Positions 17,201 through 24,800 of a stretch of DNA of 42,043 nt are shown here, in pieces. Under the pieces are notes generated by a model. It saw only the letters and a program-made list of their open reading frames with translations. It ran no database searches and was not told the origin of the DNA. Made by a program: the position numbers and the translations under genes. Numbering within the stretch: position 1 is the first letter of the stretch; every line of letters starts with the position of its first letter. The stretch is from Anaerolineae bacterium (GTDB lineage: Bacteria; Chloroflexota; Anaerolineae; 4572-78; J111), in the NCBI GenBank assembly GCA_016926805.1, contig JAFGNV010000121.1, positions 1 to 42,043 of the forward strand, in the 5' to 3' direction.

Positions 17201-18927
17201 TGGTCGTCGAACTCAAAGCCAAAGAGGCGAGGTGGGGTTTCCACGCTGTAGACCTGTTCAAAACCCAGGTCGCCGGAAAAGAGGGCCTGGTAATAACGGG
17301 TACTCATGGGGTAACGTTCCGGCAGGCCGGGAATGGTCCGCGACAGTCGATTGCTGGCGAGAACCACGTAATTGCAGTTCATTAAGGTTTCGCGCAGAAG
17401 ATCATACTTCTGCTGACTATCGTCATCGTACATGGGGAGTTGGGGCTGGTAATAGTTATGGGCGCCGGGATTGCCGCCGGGTTCGGGGATGTCGGTGGGC
17501 ATGCGATCGTCCCAGTGCTCCCAGGCAATACAGGAACCATCCGGCACGTTGGCATACACCCAGCGGGCAAAGGTGACCCAGGTATGTTCCGTACCGTAAA
17601 CGCCGTTGACAAAAGCCAACGTCCAGAAAATCGCCCCGCCCAGGCCGATGGCGGCCAGCAGGACGGCCAATGTTCTGGTGAATTTTTCGGAACGCCAGAA
17701 ACTATCTTTGTAATTCCACAAAGCTACCACCAGGCCCGCCCCAAATAACGTAAACAGCGGCACCACCGGCACCATATAACGCATGAATTTGGCCAGAAAT
17801 AGACCGGTTGGAATGAAATAGAGCACAATCCACCAGAGGATAATCCACTCGCCGGGCAACGCTCTGCCACGAATAGCTTTGAGGATGACCCAACCCAAAC
17901 CGGCAAAGGCCAGCAGACCCAACGGCCAGCCCATTCCCCAGCGCAACTGTTGCCAGATGAAGTAAATGTAGGGCCAGGTATGGCGGTATTGGCGGGTAAA
18001 GGGAAAATCGGCCACGCCGCTCACCATGTTGCCCTGCTCGTCCAGCACGGCAATTTTGAAATTCTGAAAATCCAACAAAACAAAGGGTGAGGTTACGGCA
18101 AAAATGAGAAAAGCGACCAGCAACGCCAGTATCGCCAATCCGACCATCCGGTTGGTGAGTCGAACCTCATCACCTGCCTGATGGCGTCGAGTTGCCAGGA
18201 CGCCCGCCACAACAGGCGCAATGGCTACCGGCAAGGCGCTAAATTTTGAAGCTACGGCCAGGCCGATGCCCACCCCGGTTATCACCGCAGCGCCAACGGT
18301 AGGGCGGTGGTACAATAAGCTGGCCCCGTAGAGGGCCAGCAGAACAAACGTGGTGGAAATGGGGTCAACGGCAAAAAAATGGGCCAGTTGCACCTGCAAA
18401 ACCGTAAACGCGGACAGGGCTGCGGCCAACAAGCCGCCCCACACCCCATACAGGCGTCGGCCCAGCAAAAAGATGAGATAGACGCTGCCCAAGTCGGCCA
18501 GAGCCATCAAGCCACGACCAATGCGGGCAAAACCGTGTGTGGTGAGGCTGATATTGAGAAAATCTTTCCATGGCCCTGGAAGAGCAAAGGGCAAAAGGTC
18601 GGTGTGTTGGGCCAGGTCATGGAATACATTGGCCACAAAGACCAGAGTGTAGAGCGGAAAGTGGCCGTAGGTATAGCTGCGGCGTGCTTGATTTTGCACG
18701 TCCCAAAAAGGATTCAGCGTCGAGGCGCGGGGGTCCAACAGGGTTGAGATGTCCTTGGGCCAGTGAATGGTAGGCGCGTAAAAAGCCACCGTGGAACGTT
18801 CGTCGGGGTGGGCAAAGATGCCGTTGTCCCAGTTGAGATTGTAGAACCGAAGCCCGGCGGCGATGACCAAAATGATGACCAGCAAAGCTAGAGCCAAATA
18901 GCGGGGTAATTGATTGTCTCGGCGCAT
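14278..18927 (-). CDS. Giant membrane fusion: GT39-type domain plus DUF2298 'YYY' domain
   Basis: 1549 residues from the ATG at 18927 (MRRDNQLPRY), chosen because the longer frame upstream runs antisense through the tRNA-Gln gene. Residues 1 to about 600 are a GT39/PMT-like half with the catalytic-type HPDER motif in the first outer loop and many membrane segments. From about residue 680 a DUF2298 half begins: GGEKMLEIGFLNAIVKS, PFFAGGVMNYYYYGMF, NEFPYFSFIFADLHPHMIGLP, DYYRMNTLFKFYIQVW, and the ending SYVYVGQIERI. It is thus homologous in its C-terminal half to the 889-aa protein. Loops hold two intergenic-type repeats (16240-16264; 15747-15782). It heads an operon with the methyltransferase and isochorismatase-like hydrolase. 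Confidence 0.85.
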   Translation of the reverse strand: MRRDNQLPRYLALALLVIILVIAAGLRFYNLNWDNGIFAHPDERSTVAFYAPTIHWPKDISTLLDPRASTLNPFWDVQNQARRSYTYGHFPLYTLVFVANVFHDLAQHTDLLPFALPGPWKDFLNISLTTHGFARIGRGLMALADLGSVYLIFLLGRRLYGVWGGLLAAALSAFTVLQVQLAHFFAVDPISTTFVLLALYGASLLYHRPTVGAAVITGVGIGLAVASKFSALPVAIAPVVAGVLATRRHQAGDEVRLTNRMVGLAILALLVAFLIFAVTSPFVLLDFQNFKIAVLDEQGNMVSGVADFPFTRQYRHTWPYIYFIWQQLRWGMGWPLGLLAFAGLGWVILKAIRGRALPGEWIILWWIVLYFIPTGLFLAKFMRYMVPVVPLFTLFGAGLVVALWNYKDSFWRSEKFTRTLAVLLAAIGLGGAIFWTLAFVNGVYGTEHTWVTFARWVYANVPDGSCIAWEHWDDRMPTDIPEPGGNPGAHNYYQPQLPMYDDDSQQKYDLLRETLMNCNYVVLASNRLSRTIPGLPERYPMSTRYYQALFSGDLGFEQVYSVETPPRLFGFEFDDQTADESFTVYDHPKPILFQKTRQLTKEEWNAILGNTWQGAIPGYVGPPTLLSRLRQIGKTRPAPIGQPPNLPIESKSLLLETPVDQLPVVDDFRWNTLANRSTLAATLVWWLAVMLMGVVALPVTILLFPRLPDRGYALSKSFGLLLVGYFVWLNSSLGGLGNTRTTALLGIIILLGFSLWIAVKQRQLLHEFWCQQRWLILVTEVIFLLVFLFFVRLRMLNPDLWQPWQGGEKMLEIGFLNAIVKSATMPPYDPFFAGGVMNYYYYGMFLVGLLIKLTGIQPGIAFNLAVPMLAALTAMNVFSLAGNLANGRSTNYKLQIAVGKYMVAGLLGIGLVVFIGNLEGAAQFMRELANLSPNEFHSAIPGLETLVRAASGLPQVIGGVRFPAYNYWDPTRVIPETINEFPYFSFIFADLHPHMIGLPFTALFLSLVYHWLRPTNQSENETANKEPKNHQTDEPESRQLSTPANPATANSQFTLHNSQFVSFIFPPASLGSPLPSLLRWLALPFGLGAVAVINTWDLPTYLGLMVAAFLLNDYRRLEKPFRMQQVGWLLLRGGLFAGILFAATYLLYLPFFLNYQAIDVGLGLVRTQTPLNQHLKIWGFFLFIIITWLWVSLLYPHSRNSLLRFFSLTLRRWKVWPHLYEVYRQVVKHQTDTFWVGLWSFAGVLLISLGLFLLGYRVPTYLLPLVYLALLLLLRPEITTETTYLNLLTFTGLLILLGVEFFFLRDWLGGGDYYRMNTLFKFYIQVWLIFGVVTAATLPHLWQWTRRWSLVGQLAWQVAVLVLLFAALIYPLLGTRTRINDRFPGDHNRPPIGTLDGLAYMTVATFEWPAGSRIELKYDYDAIRWLQKNVTGTPIIAEAKVGYYREGGMRVAAYTGLPSILGGLHQNEQRYASQIGERDLKVNQFWNNPDPNRTLELMDELGISYVYVGQIERITHGNQVDDKFEQLANQGKLKVVFTNQKTKIYRREQ
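15747..15782. repeat. 'AATTGTGAATTGTGAA' repeat in the giant fusion gene
   Basis: Tandem AATTGTGAA/AATTGCGAA units on the plus strand encode NSQFTLHNSQF on the coding strand, in a hydrophilic loop next to other low-complexity sequence. This phrase is a common translation of dispersed intergenic repeats. Confidence 0.55.
16240..16264. repeat. 'ACAAATTACAAATT' repeat in the giant fusion gene
   Basis: Three TTTGTAA units on the plus strand, encoding NYKLQI on the coding strand. The position in the DUF2298 domain corresponds to that of the NHKLQI insert of the 889-aa homologue, just before a hydrophobic segment ending GNLEG in both. Confidence 0.5.
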
Positions 18928-19003
18928 GGTCACTATTGTAATCGGGGTCGGGAGGTTGAGCAAGTGGTAGCCAAAGAAGTAGCTATTGGGCAGCCGACAA
19001 AAT

Positions 19004-19032
19004 TTGCCCTTCCTGTTTGAAAATGCTAAAAT
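19004..19032 (+). promoter_or_regulatory. Promoter of tRNA-Gln
   Basis: TTGCCC (19004-19009), 17-nt spacer, TAAAAT (19027-19032): a good housekeeping sigma-type promoter. The first base of the mature tRNA is 12 nt after the -10 box. Confidence 0.72.
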
Positions 19033-19043
19033 ATCGCCTGTGT

Positions 19044-19114
19044 TGGGGAGTCGTCTAATGGTAGGACAGCAGACTCTGGATCTGTCGGTCGGGGTTCGAG
19101 TCCCTGCTCCCCAG
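19044..19114 (+). tRNA. tRNA-Gln (anticodon CTG)
   Basis: 71 nt folding into a full cloverleaf: acceptor TGGGGAG/CTCCCCA with discriminator G at 19114; D arm GTC/GAC with GG in the loop; anticodon stem GCAGA/TCTGT around loop CTCTGGA, giving anticodon CTG for codon CAG; 4-nt variable region; T arm CGGGG-TTCGAGT-CCCTG. The U1-A72 type acceptor end (TGGGG...CCCCA) is typical of glutamine tRNAs. CCA is not encoded. It has its own promoter and terminator. Confidence 0.96.
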
Positions 19115-19125
19115 TATAATTTTGG

Positions 19126-19161
19126 GTAGGGCAAGATGTTTTGATCTTGCCCTACTTTTTT
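19126..19161 (+). terminator. Intrinsic terminator of tRNA-Gln
   Basis: A perfect 12-bp stem GTAGGGCAAGAT/ATCTTGCCCTAC with loop GTTTTG is followed by six T (19156-19161). It begins 12 nt after the tRNA end. Confidence 0.93.
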
Positions 19162-19255
19162 ACTTGATGACCTCGCTTTGTCCGCTCATCTACCCCTGTT
19201 ATGTCATTGGTAAATATCCGGAATCTATTCAGCTTTTTAGTGAAAAGGGATAACC

Positions 19256-19515
19256 ATGCAACCTACAGTTTATCGTAATGCCGATGGATTTGAAACGTTA
19301 GCCCAAGAATGGGACGAATTGCTGGCCCGATCTTCAAGAGCGTTGTTGTTTATGCGGCACGTTTATCAGCGGACGTGGTGGCGATATTTGGGCAATGATG
19401 ATTTGGTACTCATCGCTATCCGTCGTGATAACGGCCAACTGGTAGGATTGGCTCCCCTAAATTCCGTTTTGGCGCGAAAGCCGAGCCGGTGTATGATCTA
19501 CACGTGATCCAGTGA
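19256..19515 (+). pseudogene. Remnant of a FemAB/CelD-like GNAT acyltransferase with internal deletion
   Basis: An ATG with AAAAGGGA upstream opens a frame of 83 codons that begins like the N-terminus of FemAB/CelD-type acetyltransferases (WDELLARSSRALLFMRHVYQ, then WWRYLG, then LVGLAPL) but these proteins normally exceed 300 residues. After LAPL the frame turns to nonsense and stops at 19507. In the neighbouring frame the next bases read FRFGAKAEPVYDLHVIQ and stop at 19515; this looks like the C-terminal tail of the same family. The simplest reading is deletion of the middle of the gene with a frame change near 19460-19470. It lies just upstream of the GT4 gene. Confidence 0.55.
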
Positions 19516-19533
19516 GATGAGAGAAAGAAGGCT

Positions 19534-20790
19534 ATGATCAACAGAATTGCCATGCTGAGCGTCCACACCTGTCCCCTGGCCACGTTAGGTGGCAAGGAAA
19601 CCGGGGGGATGAATGTGTACGTGCGCGATTTGAGTCGAGAATTCAGCCACCGGGGAATTTATGTGGATGTCTACACCCGTTCGCAGAACCCTGCTATTCC
19701 ACGGGTGACCACCAAGTTGGCCGAACGGGGCCGGGTGATTCACATTAAAGCCGGGCCGGAGCAACCCTATAACAAGAATAAGGTTTACGATCATTTGGAT
19801 GAATTTGTTCGGGGAGTAAAAACCCGGGTCGAAATCGACCAGATTGCCTACGACCTTATCTACAGCCATTATTGGCTTTCCGGCATTGCGGCGGCATCGC
19901 TGCGCCAGAGTTGGGATATTCCCATTGTGCAAATGTTTCACACCCTGGCCGAGATGAAAAATCGGGTAGCCCAAACCCCGGCGGAGCGTGAGCCTGAGCA
20001 ACGTCTCAATTGCGAAGGCGAAATCATGAAGTTTGTCAATCGCTTGATTGCTGCCACCCCTCTGGAAAAAAACCAGATGACTTGGTTATACGGCGCGGAC
20101 CCCGACATAATCAGCATTGTGCCGCCCGGGGTCGATCTTGAGCGTTTTCGGCCACTGGCCAAATATGAGGCCCGGAGTTATATTGGCATGCCTCCCGACC
20201 ACAACCTTATTCTTTTTGTGGGGCGGATTCAACCGCTCAAAGGGATTGATATTTTAATGAAGGCGCTGGCTCTGGTTAAGCAACGAGAGCCGGAAATTAT
20301 TAAAACCGTGTGTGTTTCGATCATTGGCGGTGATCCCCACCCCGACGCCGAAATTGAAAAAGTTGAGTTCGAGCGGTTGGAGTCGCTGCGGGCGGAGTTG
20401 GGCCTTGGGGATATGGTTACCTTTTTGGGAGCCAAAGATCAGGACACGCTGGTGTATTACTATTCTGCCGCCGAAATGGTTGTGATGCCCTCTCATTACG
20501 AGTCCTTTGGCATGGTGGCTCTGGAAGCGATGGCCTGTGGCACGCCGATTATTGCTTCGGACGTGGGGGGGTTGTCGTTTAGTATTGAAGATGGTTTTAA
20601 CGGTTACCTGGTGCCGGGGCGCGACCCGGAGGCGTTGGCAAGCAAGATAGTGATGCTGTTGAAATATCCGGTGTTGCGCGAACAATTTAGCGAGCAAGCT
20701 CGGGCCTGGGTCACTCGTTACAGTTGGGTGGATATTGCCGACGAGTTGTTAGACGTTTTTGGCGAAACGCTGGCGGAATACACAAAATAA
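19534..20790 (+). CDS. Family 4 glycosyltransferase (MshA/sucrose-synthase-like)
   Basis: 418 residues, GT-B fold. The N-terminal donor-side loop HTCPLATLGGKETGGMNVYVRDL has the glycine-rich GGMNVYV motif of the MshA-like branch. The C-terminal half has LFVGRIQPLKGIDILMKAL and the E-x7-E nucleotide-sugar motif ESFGMVALEAMACGTPIIAS. Such enzymes move a sugar from a nucleotide sugar to a small acceptor (inositol phosphate, sugar phosphate) or a lipid; the acceptor here is unknown, so no symbol is given. The start is ATG with AAGAAGG upstream. It converges with the UroD-family gene, with 5 bp between stops. Confidence 0.9.
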   Translation: MINRIAMLSVHTCPLATLGGKETGGMNVYVRDLSREFSHRGIYVDVYTRSQNPAIPRVTTKLAERGRVIHIKAGPEQPYNKNKVYDHLDEFVRGVKTRVEIDQIAYDLIYSHYWLSGIAAASLRQSWDIPIVQMFHTLAEMKNRVAQTPAEREPEQRLNCEGEIMKFVNRLIAATPLEKNQMTWLYGADPDIISIVPPGVDLERFRPLAKYEARSYIGMPPDHNLILFVGRIQPLKGIDILMKALALVKQREPEIIKTVCVSIIGGDPHPDAEIEKVEFERLESLRAELGLGDMVTFLGAKDQDTLVYYYSAAEMVVMPSHYESFGMVALEAMACGTPIIASDVGGLSFSIEDGFNGYLVPGRDPEALASKIVMLLKYPVLREQFSEQARAWVTRYSWVDIADELLDVFGETLAEYTK

Positions 20791-20795
20791 GGATT

Positions 20796-21779
20796 TTATT
20801 TTGTAGAGCGATCCACTTCGGCGATAGCCTGCAAATTCTCAAGGGGGGTGTTGGGGGGAATGACGCAGGCGGGAGCCAGAATCAAACGCTGGCCACCGGT
20901 ATCGGCAAGGGCCTCTCTGGCTTGAGAGGCGACTTCGTTTGGGGTACTCTGTTCCAGGGTGGTCCGATCCAACCCAGCCATCAGGGTTTTATCGGTAAGG
21001 GAGAGAGCTTCTTTGAGCGAGGGGCCGGTTTCGTGGTTATGCCAGCTAACAGCGTGAGCCGGATACTGGTTGACCGTTTCAAAATATGGCTTCTCTCCGT
21101 GCAGATGGACCACCAGCGGCGCCGGCTGCGTTTGGACTCGTTCCAGGGCAATCAGATCGTAACGAACCACAAAGGTTTGGCACATTTCCAACGACAACAT
21201 ATCGGCCCGCGAAAGTTGGCTGGCAAAAAAGATGCCGTCGGCCCCGGCTTCCAGCGTGAGGTCGGCAAAGCGGGAGGTGGTTTCGGCAATGGTGGCTAGG
21301 CCGATGTGCACATCGGTGGCGTGATTTTCCAGATGGTCAAACAGTCTGTCCCCGGCCAGTTTGTAGGCGGTGGTCATCGGGCTAAAAATGGTCATCAATA
21401 GAGGAGCGTCGTCCTCCTCCAGTTGGTTTTTGATTAAGCCAATCGCTTCCAGAACATCGCCATAATTGCCCTCAGAGGGGTTGAGACCGGCCAGGTCGCG
21501 CCAATCTTCGGGATCTTTGACGACCGGCTTTTTGAGCCGGGGGGGATGGTCGTCGTCTTTGCCCGGGGAAATCTGGGCACCCCAGTCTGCAATGGCATAG
21601 AAACCGCTGGGAGTAAGCTTAATCAAATCAAAATCGTAGGCGTGATAAAAAGCCAGCGTGGCCGAAGCCAGACCGGTTGGGGTGGTGTCTTGTTTGTGAA
21701 AATGCCGCCACAAACTCAGGGGCACCCGGTCGACCGACTGACCTTCTAACGCGGCATACACTCGCTCCCGCTTGTTCAT
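20796..21779 (-). CDS. Uroporphyrinogen decarboxylase (URO-D) family protein
   Basis: 327 residues from the ATG at 21779, which has GAAGGAAGG upstream; a GTG 60 bp earlier is less likely. The TIM-barrel family pattern is seen in VYAALEGQSVDRVPLSLW at the start, GADGIFFASQLSRADMLS in the middle, and LVVHLHGEKPYFETVNQYPAHAVSWHN later, with APACVIPPNTPLENLQAI at the end. The last part is typical of methyltransferase-like members (MtaA/CmuA group). The residues that mark true haem-pathway HemE (the N-terminal RQAGRYLPEY-type motif) are missing, so a haem-pathway role is unlikely. No corrinoid protein is encoded nearby, so the substrate is unknown. Confidence 0.85.
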   Translation of the reverse strand: MNKRERVYAALEGQSVDRVPLSLWRHFHKQDTTPTGLASATLAFYHAYDFDLIKLTPSGFYAIADWGAQISPGKDDDHPPRLKKPVVKDPEDWRDLAGLNPSEGNYGDVLEAIGLIKNQLEEDDAPLLMTIFSPMTTAYKLAGDRLFDHLENHATDVHIGLATIAETTSRFADLTLEAGADGIFFASQLSRADMLSLEMCQTFVVRYDLIALERVQTQPAPLVVHLHGEKPYFETVNQYPAHAVSWHNHETGPSLKEALSLTDKTLMAGLDRTTLEQSTPNEVASQAREALADTGGQRLILAPACVIPPNTPLENLQAIAEVDRSTK

Positions 21780-21875
21780 GGTCTGCTTCCTTCCTTCTCG
21801 CTTCTGATCCCAATGATGTTCCCTCGCCAATAATAGCACAAAGTTAAAAACTGAACAATCATCGGGGCGTAGATA

Positions 21876-24800
21876 TTAACCCAGTATCCGTTGGCTGATT
21901 TCCTGCACGCAGGTAATGTGGTGGCTCAGGTCGTTTTGCAATTGGGCAAGATTATCGCCGTAGTTCAACCGGCGAGCCAGAAAAGCAAACTCCTCACTAT
22001 CGGGGGGGGGCACGGTCAGGTCTTTGGCATTACCGCGCACCATGCGCAGGGCGTCGATCAACTGGCGCAGAAAAACATGCGCCTTGCGGAGGGGGAGGTA
22101 GTCGTTAGCGGAGAGAAGGCCGGATTTGGCCAGCATTGCCATCGCTTCGCCAATGTTGGTCAGACGCAGGCGGGGATTCTGGTGACCGTAAGTAATCTGC
22201 AACCCTTGCACCAGATACTCGAGATCGACCAGCCCGCCGGGACTGAATTTGGCGTTGATGGTTCCGGCAGTCACCAGATGTCTGACCTGTCTTTCGCGCA
22301 TGGCACGCATGGCGGCCACGTCAAACGGTTGGCTGGTGTAGATAAACTCATCACGCAGTTTGACGATTTTTTGCCCCAATTTCTCATCACCCGCAATAGG
22401 TCGTAATTTAACCAGCGCCTGTCGTTCGTAAGCCCAGGCATCGCCACCGGGGGCAAAGTAGCGGCCAAACGACTCCAGCGATACAGCCATGTTGCCGGCC
22501 TTGCCGTAGGGACGCAGGCGCAGGTCTACCTCAAAAATGCCCTCGCGGCGGGTTTGCATGGTTCGGTTGATCCAGCGGACCAATTTGTCGTAAAATTCGG
22601 CCGTGGTAATAACCTCGGGGCCGGTAGTTCTACCGTTTCCGGCAAAAACAAACATCAGCTCGATATCCGAGGCAAAGCCCAGTTCGCGTCCGCCGCATTT
22701 GCCCAGGGCGCACACGCTCATGGGGCAGGCCCGGCCGTTTGCCAAACGCGGTGAGCCGTGGATGGCCTGCAATTCGGCAAGGCAAAGACAATAAGCAGTC
22801 TCTACCACCACCTCGGCCAAGTCGGTCAGTTCGTCGGAGAACTGTCCAAATTCAGAGATTTGGTCCTGAATGTGGCGCATGTCAATGCGGAACATCTCGC
22901 GGTCTTTGAAGGCGTTGAGAGCCTCGGTTTTGGCCTCTTTGTCGGGCAGGGCCTGGAGGATGGCGGTCAGTTCCGCCTGCAACTCGGTTTTTGATTTGGC
23001 CGTGGCCAACGCGTCAACATCTTTGACCACGGGAAACAGGTTGGCGTGCTGCATGCGCAGGAAATCTTTCCATAGAAAATCGCTTACTCCCAGCAGGCGA
23101 GCCAGCGTGGTTAAGACTTCGGGCTGCTCCAACGAGGTCAACTCGTCGGGCCAGTTGGGTCGGGTGAAGAGCTGGCCCACGAATTCGCGGAAATGAAGCA
23201 GCGCCCGCTCTGGATCGGGTGTGCCGGGCAGCAGGTGGGTGAAGTGTTTTATCAGAGCCGTTGCCACGCGAAGCTCTCGTTGTTTTTCCGGCGCGGTGAT
23301 TTTGCGACGCTGGATGTCGGTTACGTAGAGCGTATCGCAGACGCGATTACCTTCGGAAGCAACTTCCATGCGCCGGATGTTGATGCCGTTGAGGGCCAGG
23401 GCGTTGGTAAACTCATATAAAAAGCCAATCGTGTCCAGAGACTGGATGCGCAAGACGGTGTGACGGTCGGAGGCGTCGTTATCAATTTCAATATCAACCG
23501 GGTACAGGGTGGTAGCCGGGCCGGAGATGTCACGGAGAGCCACGGCAACCTGCTTGGCCAATTCGCCCTGCGCTTTCCGTTGTTCGCTGTGGCGCAAGTA
23601 GCCGACCAACCTGGTCAGGTCCTCGGCGTAGCGGGTCCAACTCTCCGACTCAACCTGCCGAAGCGCTGGATAGACGGTGAAAACGTCAACAATCTTTCGT
23701 TGTGAGTTCTTATGGGTTGTTTGGTCGATACCGTGGCGCCACCGCCCGGAGCGGTGGGCAACGGATGCTTCCCCCGGCGCTGGAGGTCGGGGGCCATAAC
23801 TGAAGACGTGTCCATTGATAATGTCGAAGCCATGCACAAACAACAGCCCGCAAATGAGCGAGAGTTCGCCCAAATAATCGTAGCCCACAATGGTAACCTG
23901 CCAGTAACCGTTGTCCAGCGGCTCGGCCTCAACCTTAATAGGCTGGGCGGCGCTGAGTTGTTCCACCAGGCTCACGTGATGCTCAATAACGGCGTCGCTG
24001 AAGGTGGCTACATAGGCCGGCGGCATCCGTACCAGGTGGGGGATGAGACTGGGCGAGCGTAGAATTGGTTCGTTGGCCTGAGTAGTGGCGGCGATTGATT
24101 GATGCTTGCCGCCCAAATGACGCTGGTAAACCAACCGGATTACGGTGCTGTGCTGCTGGTAGCGGGCAATCAAGTTTTCGCCCGCCTCGCTGCCCTGAAA
24201 ACCGAGTCGCCGGGCCAGTTGGCGAATGGCGTTGGGGTCGTTGGGCAGGGTGTGGGTTTGGCGATAGTGTTTGAGTTGCAGATGATGTTCGATGGTGCGC
24301 AGAAAGATATAACCATCGGCCAGCACGCGATATTCGTCGGCGGGCAGGAGGTGGGCGGTGAAGAGGCGGCGCAGGGCCTCGAGCGTGTTGGGACTGCGAA
24401 CATCCGGCTGCTGGTCGCCATGCAGCAGTTGCAGGTATTGGGTCACAAATTCAATATCACGGATGGAACCCTGGCCCAGTTTGACCTCACCCCACTCGCA
24501 CCCTTTTTGGCGGAGCCGATCTTCAATCCGTTGTTTGAGCGCCTTGACCTCGGCCTGGACGGTTTCGTCATCGGCGGCAAAGATAAGGGGCTGAACTCGA
24601 TGCAGAAATTCCTCGCCCAGTTCCTGATTACCGGCAATAACCCGCGCTTTGAGCAACGCCTGTTTTTCCCACAGCCGGGCGTTTTTCTGCATGTAGTTGA
24701 GATGGGCCTGGATGGTTGAAACAAGCATGCCGTCTCGACCCCAGGGCCGTAGCCGCATGTCCACCCGGTAAAGAAAGCCCTCCGGCGTCATCCGGGCCAG

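Noticed and set aside
18928..19134. Upstream extension of the giant fusion to 1618 residues
   Set aside because: The added stretch (GAGTRTPTDRSRV...) is the antisense translation of the tRNA-Gln gene and has no ribosome site; the ATG at 18927 fits the GT39 N-terminus.
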